From contig CAIUWA010000030.1 in assembly GCA_903902745.1 (NCBI GenBank), positions 1-42,188 on the forward strand: a stretch of DNA of 42,188 bases. Direction: 5' to 3'. Position 1 is the first letter of the stretch. Each line of letters opens with the position of its first letter. The notes under the pieces are model-generated. The model was not told where the DNA came from, ran no database searches, and worked only from the letters and a program-made list of their open reading frames with translations. This DNA is from an uncultured Opitutia bacterium. Its GTDB lineage: Bacteria; Verrucomicrobiota; Verrucomicrobiia; Opitutales; Opitutaceae. A program made the translations under genes and the position numbers. This document shows, in pieces, positions 1 through 8,171 of the stretch.

Positions 1-1
1 A

Positions 2-79
2 TGGGGCGGCCAACGGGACTCGAACCCGCGACCCCAAGATTCACAATCTTGTGCTCTAACCAACTGAGCTATGACCGCC
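2..79 (-). tRNA. tRNA-His (anticodon GUG)
   Basis: Read on the minus strand, this folds as a full cloverleaf. The seven-pair acceptor stem is GCGGTCA/TGGCCGC, the D-arm region contains AGCTCAGTTGGTTAGAGC, and the anticodon stem CAAGA/TCTTG encloses the loop TTGTGAA with anticodon GTG. The T-arm contains the usual GGTTCGAGTCC. An extra G at position -1 (base 79) pairs with discriminator C73, the identity element of bacterial histidine tRNA, and CCA is encoded at bases 4-2. The gene ends one base from the window edge, so nothing is known of what lies downstream. No upstream tRNA partner is visible. Confidence 0.96.
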
Positions 80-255
80 GTAAAAAATGGAACGCGAAAT
101 GTCGCCAGCCCCTCTGGCACTGTCAATCCCTTCTACAGCTTGGGCCGTGCGGAAATTTGATATCAATCCCTGTTCCTCGCCCGGGCCTGAATTGTTCAGG
201 CGGCAGGAATATTTTCCGGGGTTGCGGTCAAATCCGCCAATCGCGAATTTCGGCC

Positions 256-1044
256 ATGCTGTTTTGGCTCAAAAAGGCGGTTTCGTTCTGCCTCATGCCG
301 CTGACCATCTGCCTCGGGCTGATGCTGGCCGGGCTGTGGCTGATGCGGAGCCGCCGCCGGCAAAATCTGGGCCGCGGCCTGGTGATCGCGGGCGTGTTGT
401 TGCTGCTGCTGTTCAGCAACAACCTGGTGAGCACCTGGCTCATCCGACCCTTGGAGGCGCACTATCCGCCCCAGCCGGAATTTACCCCCGGAGCCCCCCT
501 GCCCCCGGCCCTCGCTCGCTGCCGCTATGTGGTGGTGCTCGGCGGCGGGCATGGCGATGACGCAAGTCTTCCGGCCACCGGCCAGCTCAGTCCGTTCGCC
601 TTGGCCCGCATCGTTGAAGGGGTCAGGTTGCTCCGGCTTCTGCCGGAGGCGCGCCTCATCGTGACCGGCCCGGCCTCCGGCAATCATCCCACACATGCCT
701 CGGTGCTCGCGGCCGCGGCGGTCGCCCTCGGGGCCCCGGCGGAGCGCATCGTTAAAATCGAAACCGCGCGGGATACCGAGGAGGAATCGCAGGCTGTGCG
801 CCAGCTGATCGGCGATGCGCCCGTGGCCCTGGTCACCTCCGCCTGGCACCTGCCGCGAGCGGCCGCCCTGTTCCGCCATGCCGGGGTCGACGCGCTGCCC
901 TGCCCGGCCGACTTTCTCGCCAAGCCCGTACCCGGCTGGCACGGGTCGGATCTCATCTGCGAACCCGAGGCCCTCGCTCGCAGCACCTATGCCGTCCGCG
1001 AGCACATCGGGCGCCTTTGGATCTGGCTGCGCGGAAAAGCGTGA
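256..1044 (+). CDS. YdcF/ElyC/SanA-family (DUF218) membrane protein
   Basis: The product is 262 aa. Two hydrophobic segments (about residues 8-30 and 40-57) anchor a DUF218 domain that starts at the strand YVVVLGGGHGDD near residue 91. Further family signatures are the segment ending LIVTGPASG, the acidic ARDTEEES stretch and the late TSAWHLPRAAALF motif, which contains the conserved His. Members such as ElyC and SanA act in envelope or peptidoglycan-precursor homeostasis in Gram-negatives, but the chemical activity is unsettled. The frame is open upstream to base 1 through the tRNA region. I chose the ATG at 256 because the first membrane helix begins there. The gene stands alone, followed by a repeat. 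Confidence 0.85.
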   Translation: MLFWLKKAVSFCLMPLTICLGLMLAGLWLMRSRRRQNLGRGLVIAGVLLLLLFSNNLVSTWLIRPLEAHYPPQPEFTPGAPLPPALARCRYVVVLGGGHGDDASLPATGQLSPFALARIVEGVRLLRLLPEARLIVTGPASGNHPTHASVLAAAAVALGAPAERIVKIETARDTEEESQAVRQLIGDAPVALVTSAWHLPRAAALFRHAGVDALPCPADFLAKPVPGWHGSDLICEPEALARSTYAVREHIGRLWIWLRGKA

Positions 1045-1068
1045 AGCCCTGCGGGGACTGGAGTCAGT

Positions 1069-1155
1069 GGTTGGGAATTTGGAATTGGTAATTGGTAATT
1101 GGCATGAGCCACCAACTCCCAACTCCCAATTCCTAATTCCCAACTCCCAATTCCA
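1069..1155. repeat. Inverted array of GGAATTG-type 7-8-nt words
   Basis: The left half (1069-1112) is a run of words such as TTGGGAATTTGGAATTGG, and the right half (1120-1155) carries their complements (CCCAACTCCCAATTCC). The two halves form an imperfect stem of roughly 40 nt around a short loop. The same vocabulary recurs at 7808-8046, 38483-38644 and 40762-40793, so this is a dispersed repeat rather than local sequence. It fills the gap between the DUF218 gene and phoU, which converge here. Confidence 0.8.
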
Positions 1156-1157
1156 CC

Positions 1158-1173
1158 GCCGCCACGCGGCGGC
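1158..1173 (-). terminator. Stem-loop directly after phoU
   Basis: GCCGCC and GGCGGC pair perfectly around a 4-nt loop, immediately after the phoU stop codon. No T-run follows, so intrinsic termination is uncertain. It may instead protect the 3' end of the pst transcript or act together with the repeat next to it. Confidence 0.4.
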
Positions 1174-1896
1174 TCACCCCGCCCCGCCGTTTTTCTTCAG
1201 CTCGTCGCTGTGGCGGACGTCCTTCCCCTTCGCGAGGTAGATCATCTCCTCGGCGATGTTGGTTGCGTGGTCGGCGATGCGCTCCAGCGATTTTGAAATG
1301 AACATCAGCTCGATCGCCCGGCTGATTGTGCCGGGCTTCTCGATCATGAAACTGGTCAGCTCGCGATAGAGTTGCTTGTTGATTTGGTCGACCTCCGCAT
1401 CCCGACGACATACGGCCAGGGCTTTCTCAGTGTCACCATTGAGAAAACAGTCGAGCGCATCCCGCAGCATCTCCAGCGCGATGGCCGCCATGCGCGGAAT
1501 GTCGACATACGGCTTGAGCGGCGGCTCGGCGCTGAGACGAACGGCCCGTTTGGCAATGCTCGTGGCCTCGTCGCCCACGCGCTCGAGGTCGTGGCTCGCC
1601 TTCATGCCCACGATCACGAGGCGGAGCTCCGTGGCGATGGGCGCCCGGAGGTTCATGTAGCGCATGGCTTCCTCGTCGATCTTGACCTCGAGCTGGTCGA
1701 TTTCATCGTCCGCGGCGATCACCTGGTCGGCCAGCGAGGTGTTGCCCTCGACCAGCGCCTTGACCGCCGAACGCACCTGGCTGGCGGCGGTCTCGCCCAT
1801 CAGGATCAAATGCGAGCGGAAGCTTTCCAGCTCGGCGTCGAAAAAGCGCTTTATGTGGGGCGGAAACGGCGGGACGGGATCGGTGGTGGTGCTCAT
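1174..1896 (-). CDS. phoU: Phosphate transport regulator PhoU
   Basis: The product is 240 aa, the usual length for PhoU (E. coli protein 241 aa). It has two tandem PhoU three-helix domains. Each carries the family's acidic metal-binding pattern, seen in LERVGDEATSIAKRA near the middle and LERIADHATNIAEEMIYLAKGKDV near the end. PhoU connects the state of the Pst transporter to the sensor kinase PhoR and represses the Pho regulon when phosphate is plentiful. It is the last gene of the porin-pstSCAB-phoU transcription unit, a short gap (10 bp) after pstB. No phoB or phoR is found in this window. Confidence 0.96.
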   Translation of the reverse strand: MSTTTDPVPPFPPHIKRFFDAELESFRSHLILMGETAASQVRSAVKALVEGNTSLADQVIAADDEIDQLEVKIDEEAMRYMNLRAPIATELRLVIVGMKASHDLERVGDEATSIAKRAVRLSAEPPLKPYVDIPRMAAIALEMLRDALDCFLNGDTEKALAVCRRDAEVDQINKQLYRELTSFMIEKPGTISRAIELMFISKSLERIADHATNIAEEMIYLAKGKDVRHSDELKKNGGAG

Positions 1897-1906
1897 GGTC
1901 GGGGCT

Positions 1907-2773
1907 TCAACCGAAGCGGCCCGAGACGTAGGCCTCGGTCTGGGGATTGCTTGGGTTCATGAAGATCTGCTGCGTGTCGGCATACTCGATGAGCCGGCCG
2001 ATGTAGAAGAACGCGGTCTTGTCCGAGCAGCGCGCGGCCTGCTGCATGTTGTGGGTGACGATGATGATGGTGAACTTCGTCTTCAGCTCATGGATCAGCT
2101 CCTCGACCTTGGCCGTCGCGAGCGGATCGAGCGCCGAGCAGGGTTCGTCCATGAGGATGATCTCCGGCTCGACCGCAATGGCGCGGGCGATGCAGAGGCG
2201 CTGCTGCTGGCCGCCGGAAAGGCCGAGCCCGCTGGTATGCAGGCGGTCCTTCACTTCCTCCCACAGCGCGGCTCCGCGCAGGGATTTTTCCACCACCTCG
2301 TCGAGCCTCGCCTTGGTCGTGGCCCCTTGGAGCCGTAGGCCGTAGGTGATGTTCTCGTAGATGGATTTCGGGAAGGGATTCGACTTCTGGAACACCATCC
2401 CGACACGCTTGCGCAGCTCGATCACGTCGACGTCAGGCCGGTTGATGTCGACGCCCCGGATCTTGATCGAACCCTTGGCCACGCGCGTCCCGTCGATCAG
2501 GTCGTTCATGCGGTTGAGGCAGCGGAGCAAGGTGGATTTGCCGCAGCCGGACGGGCCGATGAAGGCCGTCACCTTGCGGGTGTCGAGGCGGAGGCTGACA
2601 TCGTACAGGGCCTGCGAGGCGCCGTAGAAAAAATCGAGGTGGTCGATGTCGATGAGCACCTCCGCGGCGGGGGCCGCCGTCCCGGCCGGCTGGCCGGTGG
2701 CTGCCGCAGGCATCGTCGGACGCAGGTTGGGCGCGGGGGAGCGGGTTTCCATGAGCGTGGCGGCGGTTACCAT
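1907..2773 (-). CDS. pstB: Phosphate ABC transporter ATPase PstB
   Basis: The product is 288 aa. ABC ATPase landmarks are all present: Walker [10 protein letters not shown] (residues 73-81), signature LSGGQQQR (185-192), Walker B ILMDEP (206-211) and the switch histidine in [10 protein letters not shown]. The core matches PstB (FYGxxxAL, NPFPxSIYENxxYGLR). About 35 extra residues rich in Ala and Pro precede the domain, so translation may start later, for instance at Met8 or Met21. The annotated ATG overlaps the pstA stop, which suggests translational coupling. PstB energises high-affinity phosphate import through PstC and PstA. Confidence 0.96.
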   Translation of the reverse strand: MVTAATLMETRSPAPNLRPTMPAAATGQPAGTAAPAAEVLIDIDHLDFFYGASQALYDVSLRLDTRKVTAFIGPSGCGKSTLLRCLNRMNDLIDGTRVAKGSIKIRGVDINRPDVDVIELRKRVGMVFQKSNPFPKSIYENITYGLRLQGATTKARLDEVVEKSLRGAALWEEVKDRLHTSGLGLSGGQQQRLCIARAIAVEPEIILMDEPCSALDPLATAKVEELIHELKTKFTIIIVTHNMQQAARCSDKTAFFYIGRLIEYADTQQIFMNPSNPQTEAYVSGRFG

Positions 2774-3813
2774 TTGTAACGGTTGCGGAGGTTATTGCGG
2801 AGCAGAATCGACGCCGTGGCAATCACCGCGACGATCAGCAGGAAAACGAGGGCCGTGCCGTATTGCACGCGTTCCGTGTATTCGTTCTGGGGGATCTTGG
2901 AGCTGACCACGTAGATGTGGTACGGCAGCGCCATCACGCCCTGGAAGAAAAAGTCGCTGAACTTTTCCACCTGCCACGGCAGTTTGTCGCGAACCACGTA
3001 GGCCGCCGTGAACATGATTGGGGCCGTCTCGCCCGCCACGCGCGCGATGCCGAGGATCGACGAGGTCAGGATGCCGGGCAGCGCATAGGGCAGTACGTTC
3101 TTGCGAATGGTCTGCCACTTCGTCGCGCCCAGCGCGAGCGAGCCCTCGCGAAAGCCCTTCGGCACGGCCTTAAGCGACTCCTCGCTGGCGGTGATGATCA
3201 CGGGCAGCACCATAAACGCCAGGGTGAACCAGCCGGAAAGCAGGGAGACATTCCAGCCGAAGAAGATCACAAACATGCCGAAGCCGAACAGGCCGAATAC
3301 GATCGAGGGGACGCCGGCGAGATTGAGGATCGCCAGCCGCACAAAGCGGATGAAGGCGCCGTCCCGGGCGTATTCATTGAGGTAAACGGCCGCGCACACG
3401 CCGAGAACGAGCGCGATGGTCATCGAGCCGACCACGAGCAGCACGGTGCCGACAATGCACGGGAAGATGCCGCCGGCGGCGTAAATATAGCTCTCGGTCT
3501 TGACCTTCGCCGCATCCGGATGCTGCTCGATAAAGGCCCGGTGCTCCCGGTCACCCATTTCCAGCTTTTTGCCCTGCCACTCGAAAACGTAGAGCGATTC
3601 AGGCGCGTCAGTGAAAAAGGTGGTGTTGATGAAAGGGGCCTCGGCCTTGAAAATAGTGCGCGAGCCCTTGGCCACGATGGTGAGGAACACCGCCGCCCCG
3701 CAAAACAGCACGAGATAGGTCGCGGCGCCGAACAGGCCGAAACACGCCCGTTCCCACCGTCGGGCGGCCGAGGGGCGGGTCTGGAAAATATGCGGATTGA
3801 CGAGCGCGGCCAT
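2767..3813 (-). CDS. pstA: Phosphate ABC transporter permease PstA
   Basis: The product is 348 aa and contains the binding-protein-dependent transport (BPD) permease fold. The EAA-like loop [24 protein letters not shown], which docks on PstB, lies in the C-terminal half. A soluble stretch of about 80 residues follows the first membrane helix and is absent from E. coli PstA. I chose the ATG at 3813 because it lies 4 bp before the pstC stop and begins a typical N-terminus. The longer open frame upstream overlaps pstC and is not membrane-like. It forms the phosphate channel with PstC. Confidence 0.93.
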   Translation of the reverse strand: MAALVNPHIFQTRPSAARRWERACFGLFGAATYLVLFCGAAVFLTIVAKGSRTIFKAEAPFINTTFFTDAPESLYVFEWQGKKLEMGDREHRAFIEQHPDAAKVKTESYIYAAGGIFPCIVGTVLLVVGSMTIALVLGVCAAVYLNEYARDGAFIRFVRLAILNLAGVPSIVFGLFGFGMFVIFFGWNVSLLSGWFTLAFMVLPVIITASEESLKAVPKGFREGSLALGATKWQTIRKNVLPYALPGILTSSILGIARVAGETAPIMFTAAYVVRDKLPWQVEKFSDFFFQGVMALPYHIYVVSSKIPQNEYTERVQYGTALVFLLIVAVIATASILLRNNLRNRYKW

Positions 3814-3817
3814 GGTT

Positions 3818-5419
3818 TCAGCCGATGGAAATGCGGTAGCGGCGAACGATGCGCTGCGCCACGTAGTTGATGAGCAGGGAAAGGAAGAAAAGGACGAGGC
3901 CCACGACAAACAGCGCCCGGTAGTGAATGCTGCCGCGCACCACCTCACCCATTTCCTGAGCGATGATGCCGGTCATGGTGTGCACCGGCTGCGTGATGAC
4001 CGCGAGGCCCGCCGTGAAATCCGGGATGGCGATACGATTGCCCGCGCACAGCAGCACCACCATGGTCTCGCCGATCACGCGGCCGAGGCCGAGCAGCACC
4101 GCCGAGATAATGCCCGAGAGCGAGGCGGGCATGATGATCTTCACGATGGTCTGGAGCCGGTTGGCCCCCAGCGCGAACGACGCCTCTTTGAACGAGCGCG
4201 GCACGTTGTTGAGCGCGTCCTCCGCGAGCGTGAAGATCGTGGGCACGGCCAGCAGCGCCAGCAGGCAGCCCGCCGTGAGGATATTCAACCGCTCGCTGAA
4301 GGGAAACCCCGGCACCCACGCGAGCGATGGTTGTTGAGACAGAGCACGCAGCGCCTGGCCGAGCACCGCGACGCCGAAAAAGCCCAGCACCACCGAAGGG
4401 AAGGCCGAGATGAACTCAATGGCGGGCTTGATCAGTTTCTGCTCCAGGGGCGTGGCAATCTGGTTGATATAAATCGCGGCGCCGACGCCCAGCGGCACGG
4501 CGAAGAAAAGCGCCACCACCGACACCATTAGGGAGCCGATGAAAAGCGGGATCACCCCGTACCAATCCTGCCAGAAACTCGCCGTGACCCAATCGCGTCC
4601 TAAGATGAACGACGTGACCGTCTGGTACCACGGCACCGGCCGGGTGTAGTCCCACGTCTTGAGCTTCTGCTCTACGGCGGGAAACCCTGCCAGATACTCG
4701 CCCGTCAGCTGCTTGAAGCGGTCCATCCGGGCCTGCAGGTCGGGGATAGGCATCGCGGGCGCGGACGCAATCACGGCGGAAAGCTGTCGGGCAAATTCTG
4801 CATTGGCTTCCACGTAAGCGGGCCGCGTGGCCAGCAGCGGCTTCAGCTCCGCGGCAAAGTCCACCGCGGTGATCTCAACTTTCGCGGCGTCCGCGGTCCG
4901 GCCCTCGGCCAGGAGCTGGCGGCGTTCCTCCTTCCGGTTCTCCGTGTTGGTGAACTTGTCCTTGATGGCGGTTACGGTCTCCGTGAGATCGGAAACGAGC
5001 CCGCGGATCGGCCCAACGGCCCCGCCGAAGCGGTCGGCAAATTCATCAAAGCCCGCCAGCCGCTGGTTCGCCTCGGCCGGCGCCAGGTGCTGCTGCTGCG
5101 TGAAGTAATTGAACTGCCGCAGCCGGAGGTCGGACAAATAGCGCGTGAGCGCCGTGTGGTCGTCCTGCTGGGCCCGGATGATATCCACGTACTCCAACCC
5201 AGCCTGGCGGTAAACCCGCAGGCTCTGCTGATTCAGGCCGAAAAAGCCAAAGCCCTCCTTAAACAGGAAGATCGTGATCAGCGCCAGTACCACGACCGAA
5301 ACGACGGCGTTGCCGCCGAAGAACACCTTGATGCACTCGTCAATCGTCAGGCCAAACAGGTGAAACTTGCGGCGGCCCGTCAAAAACTCGGCGGGTTCGG
5401 CGGCGCGCGAAGGTTCCAT
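3818..5419 (-). CDS. pstC: Phosphate ABC transporter permease PstC, long form
   Basis: The product is 533 aa, against about 320 for E. coli PstC. Residues 1-50 include the first membrane helix ([20 protein letters not shown]). A charged, helix-rich insert of roughly 200 residues follows, probably periplasmic. The rest is the BPD permease domain with the docking loop [20 protein letters not shown] and the ending [20 protein letters not shown]. The ATG at 5419 gives a sensible cytoplasmic N-terminus; an extension to 5470 would overlap the terminator. It pairs with PstA. No clear Shine-Dalgarno sequence precedes it. Confidence 0.93.
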   Translation of the reverse strand: MEPSRAAEPAEFLTGRRKFHLFGLTIDECIKVFFGGNAVVSVVVLALITIFLFKEGFGFFGLNQQSLRVYRQAGLEYVDIIRAQQDDHTALTRYLSDLRLRQFNYFTQQQHLAPAEANQRLAGFDEFADRFGGAVGPIRGLVSDLTETVTAIKDKFTNTENRKEERRQLLAEGRTADAAKVEITAVDFAAELKPLLATRPAYVEANAEFARQLSAVIASAPAMPIPDLQARMDRFKQLTGEYLAGFPAVEQKLKTWDYTRPVPWYQTVTSFILGRDWVTASFWQDWYGVIPLFIGSLMVSVVALFFAVPLGVGAAIYINQIATPLEQKLIKPAIEFISAFPSVVLGFFGVAVLGQALRALSQQPSLAWVPGFPFSERLNILTAGCLLALLAVPTIFTLAEDALNNVPRSFKEASFALGANRLQTIVKIIMPASLSGIISAVLLGLGRVIGETMVVLLCAGNRIAIPDFTAGLAVITQPVHTMTGIIAQEMGEVVRGSIHYRALFVVGLVLFFLSLLINYVAQRIVRRYRISIG

Positions 5420-5462
5420 GTTATGGGTGAGTCTAGAAAGGGCCGGGGGCGAAAAACGAGGG

Positions 5463-5500
5463 AGAAACAAAAGCCCGCGGACTTTCCGTCCAGCGGGCCC
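5463..5500 (-). terminator. Intrinsic terminator between pstS and pstC
   Basis: On the minus strand GCCCGC-T-GGAC pairs with GTCC-GCGGGC around a GGAAA loop (one bulged T), and TTTTGTTT follows at 5470-5463. It lies 24 bp after the pstS stop. In binding-protein transport operons such a site usually lets most transcripts end after the porin and binding-protein genes, with read-through supplying less permease and ATPase. Confidence 0.8.
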
Positions 5501-5523
5501 TTGGTGTCAAAGGATGGCCGCGC

Positions 5524-6333
5524 TTAGCGGGGCGGAGCCACGAAGCCGATGTTTTCCACAATCTTTCGGCCCGCATCGCTGAGGGTGAACTCGAGGAACT
5601 TGGCCGCCTCTCCGGTGGCCTCGCCGTTCGTGTAGTAGAATGTCGGACGGGCATAGGGATACTTCTTCGACAACACCGTTTCCTTGGTCGGCAGGATGCC
5701 ATCGATGGACGCCGTCTTGATCCCGTCGGCGGACAGGTAGGCCAGGCCCACGTAGCCGATCCCACTGGGATTCTTGCCGACCTCGGCCGCGATCTGCTCG
5801 TTGCCGGCCATCTTTTGGGAGGACGAGGCGTAGTCGCGCTTGTTCATCGCGAGGTCCTTGAAGTCCTGGTAGGTGCCGGACGCGGTGTTGCGGGTATAGA
5901 TGGAGATCTTGCCCGGATTGCCGCCGACCGCCGACCAGTCGGTGATGTCACCCGCGAAGATTTTCTCCACCTGGAGCTTCGTCAGCAGTTTCACCGGGTT
6001 GCCGGCGTTGAGAATGACACCGATGCCGTCATAGGCGACGATGGTCGGCTTCATGTTCACGCCCTTGGCCTGCGCCGCGGAGACCTCGGTCGCCTTCGCG
6101 CGCCGCGAGGACATGCCGATCTGCGCGGTACCGTCGGTGATGGCGGCGATACCGGTGGTGGAACCCTCGGCGGCAATTTCGAAGGAAACGCCGGGATTCT
6201 TCGCTTTGTATTCCTCGGCGAGCGTCGGGACCAGCTTGGCTCCGAGCGTGTCCGAGCCCTTGATGACGAGCTTCTGCGCGGAGGCGGCGGAAGCGGCCGC
6301 GAACGCGGCAAGGAGGATGAGATATTTCTTCAT
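5524..6333 (-). CDS. pstS: Periplasmic phosphate-binding protein PstS
   Basis: The product is 269 aa. A signal peptide (MKKYLILLAAFAAASAASA, cleavage near residue 19) precedes a PstS-like domain. The phosphate-binding segments are visible: KGSDTLG, AAEGSTTGI and the SSRRAK turn, followed by NRNTASGTYQDF-like residues around YTRNTASGTYQDF. It delivers phosphate to PstC/PstA. It lies 25 bp after the porin gene, so both are surely co-transcribed, and it is separated from pstC by an intrinsic terminator. Confidence 0.95.
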   Translation of the reverse strand: MKKYLILLAAFAAASAASAQKLVIKGSDTLGAKLVPTLAEEYKAKNPGVSFEIAAEGSTTGIAAITDGTAQIGMSSRRAKATEVSAAQAKGVNMKPTIVAYDGIGVILNAGNPVKLLTKLQVEKIFAGDITDWSAVGGNPGKISIYTRNTASGTYQDFKDLAMNKRDYASSSQKMAGNEQIAAEVGKNPSGIGYVGLAYLSADGIKTASIDGILPTKETVLSKKYPYARPTFYYTNGEATGEAAKFLEFTLSDAGRKIVENIGFVAPPR

Positions 6334-6358
6334 GGGAGATTTTAAGTTGAGGCTGAGA

Positions 6359-7696
6359 TTAGAACTTCACGACCAAGTCGACGAGCAGCTCATGGGAGCG
6401 GTCGAGATTGCCCAGCGCGAACGTCATGTTCTGGTGCATGATCTTCGTGTCGAAGTACGTCACGTTGAAGTTCGCGAAGTCGGTGAGGTTGTAGCTGAGG
6501 GCGAGCTTGAGGCCCTTCTGGTTGACCTTGCTGAGGCCCCAGTCGGAGTCGTTGGTGTTCGGATCGGTCGCGGTCACGCCGACTTCGCGGTAGTCGAGCT
6601 TGGCGCTGTAGTCGCCTTGGACCTTGCCCGTGCCGTAGCTGTAGCCGATGCCCCCCAGCCAGGCGCTGGCACCCTTGCTGAAGACCGCCGGGTTCAGGCC
6701 GTAGACCTGGAAGGCGCGGGTTGCGCCGGTGAAGTTGTAGGAGGAATCCCAGTAGACCTTGAAGGCCGTGCCGGCGCCGTTGATGTTGGCCCAGTTGACC
6801 TCGCCGGCGAAGGTTCCGTAGTCCTGCGCGCGGGGGCTGCCGACAAAACTCGCCGAGTTGAGGGGCGAATTCGACGGGGTGATCGTGGCCGCCGAGGGAA
6901 TGTTCGACTGGTTATAGGCGGAGTAACCCACCGCGAGGATCAGGCTGCTGAGATTATCCGGCTGGAACCAGTGCGTGTAGACCGCCTGCTGCTCGAACAT
7001 CCAGGCATCGCGACCGGTCGGACCGGCCACCGCCTCGTTGTTGTCCTGCATGTCGTGCTGCATCGCGCGGACCTCGAACGTGTCCTTGGGCCCGATGAAG
7101 CCCTTGTAGTTTTCACTGATGCCCTGGGGGGAGATGTCCGCATCCCAGCGGAGATCAGTCGAGTACATGATGTTCTTCTGTTTACCGAGAACGAACGCCC
7201 AGTTGAGGTTGGGCTGCCAGCCGAGATAAGCCCTGGCGAGGAAAATCCCGTAGTCGTCCGCCGCACCGGTGAAAGTCTGATTCGCCGAGTCGCTTGTCTG
7301 CGCGGTCTCGAGCGCGAAGCCGGTCGTCCAACCCTTTTGCAGGGTCACGTCACCATTGAGACGAAAGCGAAAACGCTGGCGGGAAGTCTCGTTGACCAGC
7401 GCAGCGGCGCCGGCGGCGGTTTCCGGCACCTGGCCGTTGTTCTCGTACCGGATGCGCATGTCACCCGAGAGCTTGAAGTCGACGACCGGGGCACTGAGGT
7501 TGAGTTTGCCGGCGGACGTGTTGGCCGTGAAGTCCTTCACCAGCGCGACGCGCAGATCCTCGGCCTCCTGGTCGGTGACGATGCCCTTTTTGATGAGCAA
7601 GTCGATGAGCGGGCCGCTGTCCTGCGCCAAGGCGGAGCCGGCGAACGCGATCATCGCGCCGCACAGGGCCAGCCATTTTGATTTCGGAATAAACAT
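6359..7696 (-). CDS. Outer-membrane porin, probably phosphate-regulated
   Basis: The product is 445 aa with a signal peptide of about 24 residues (ending GSALAQD). A short helical region (KKGIVTDQEAEDLRVALVKDF) follows, then a beta-barrel with alternating aromatic strands that ends in a C-terminal Phe (LLVDLVVKF), the outer-membrane insertion signal. It resembles the putative-porin family, with members found next to pst genes in several phyla. A role in phosphate entry is inferred from its place as first gene of the pst operon and from the Pho box in front of it; the selectivity residues of OprP/OprO were not identified. Confidence 0.85.
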   Translation of the reverse strand: MFIPKSKWLALCGAMIAFAGSALAQDSGPLIDLLIKKGIVTDQEAEDLRVALVKDFTANTSAGKLNLSAPVVDFKLSGDMRIRYENNGQVPETAAGAAALVNETSRQRFRFRLNGDVTLQKGWTTGFALETAQTSDSANQTFTGAADDYGIFLARAYLGWQPNLNWAFVLGKQKNIMYSTDLRWDADISPQGISENYKGFIGPKDTFEVRAMQHDMQDNNEAVAGPTGRDAWMFEQQAVYTHWFQPDNLSSLILAVGYSAYNQSNIPSAATITPSNSPLNSASFVGSPRAQDYGTFAGEVNWANINGAGTAFKVYWDSSYNFTGATRAFQVYGLNPAVFSKGASAWLGGIGYSYGTGKVQGDYSAKLDYREVGVTATDPNTNDSDWGLSKVNQKGLKLALSYNLTDFANFNVTYFDTKIMHQNMTFALGNLDRSHELLVDLVVKF

Positions 7697-7754
7697 AGGG
7701 TGGTTTGTTTCAGTGTTAACGTTGCTGGAACGGGTACTGTTTTAGCGGACCTTT

Positions 7755-7783
7755 GTTACGGTTCTGTGACGCGAGCGTGACAA
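7755..7783 (-). promoter_or_regulatory. Candidate Pho box (PhoB operator) of the porin-pst operon
   Basis: On the minus strand GTCAC, GTCAC and GTAAC start exactly 11 bp apart (plus-strand gtgac at 7777-7781, gtgac at 7766-7770, gttac at 7755-7759). PhoB binds TGTCA-type half sites repeated every 11 bp in place of a -35 element, so spacing and words both fit. A possible -10 (TAAAAC, 7744-7739) lies downstream. The porin start codon is about 60 bp from the last repeat. Confidence 0.75.
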
Positions 7784-7807
7784 ACCGGCAAAACACCGGG
7801 CCGCAAC

Positions 7808-8046
7808 GGCCCGGAAACTCCAAATTCCAATCTGAAAACTCCAAAGAAGCTCCGATCCTTTAAACTGACGGTCGCGGTCGAGGTAGCGCGGTGCTTCCAA
7901 GTTCCTTGGTCAGGCCGAAGTGCGAGACTGAAAAATGACCAAAGGAGCCCGCTGCACAGCTAGGCGATGATGCGCCAGGGATTTGGAATCTACCCCCGGC
8001 ATAACTTCTCTGGGATTTGGCGTTTGGAATTTGGAATTTCCGGGCC
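7808..8046. repeat. MITE-like element with about 40-bp terminal inverted repeats
   Basis: The left end (GGCCCGGAAACTCCAAATTC, from 7808) and the reverse complement of the right end (GGCCCGGAAATTCCAAATTC, from 8046 inward) match for about 40 nt with few differences. About 160 bp without a convincing gene lies between. It occupies most of the 475-bp space between the porin and the next gene. No transposase is seen; the ends use the GGAATTT words of the period-7 repeats elsewhere in the window. Confidence 0.7.
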
Positions 8047-8171
8047 GCCGCCGGCGGCCCGGCGATTTGCGTTGAAAAATCGCGCACATTTGCACGCATT
8101 GCCGTGTCTGAGTTCCCGCCACGCTTCCCCCTGTGGGCGCATGGTCCGCGCGCACGACGAACGACCCAAAC

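Noticed and set aside
186-200. Short inverted repeat CCTGAA-TTG-TTCAGG before the DUF218 gene
   Set aside because: It has only six-bp arms, no T-run and no relation to a known operator; chance is likely.
1069-1155. Possible CRISPR array
   Set aside because: The units are 7-8 nt with no spacers and the halves are complementary, not direct repeats; no cas gene is in the window.
6041-7681. A 546-codon open frame opposite pstS and the porin
   Set aside because: It is antisense to two well-supported genes and shows no domain.
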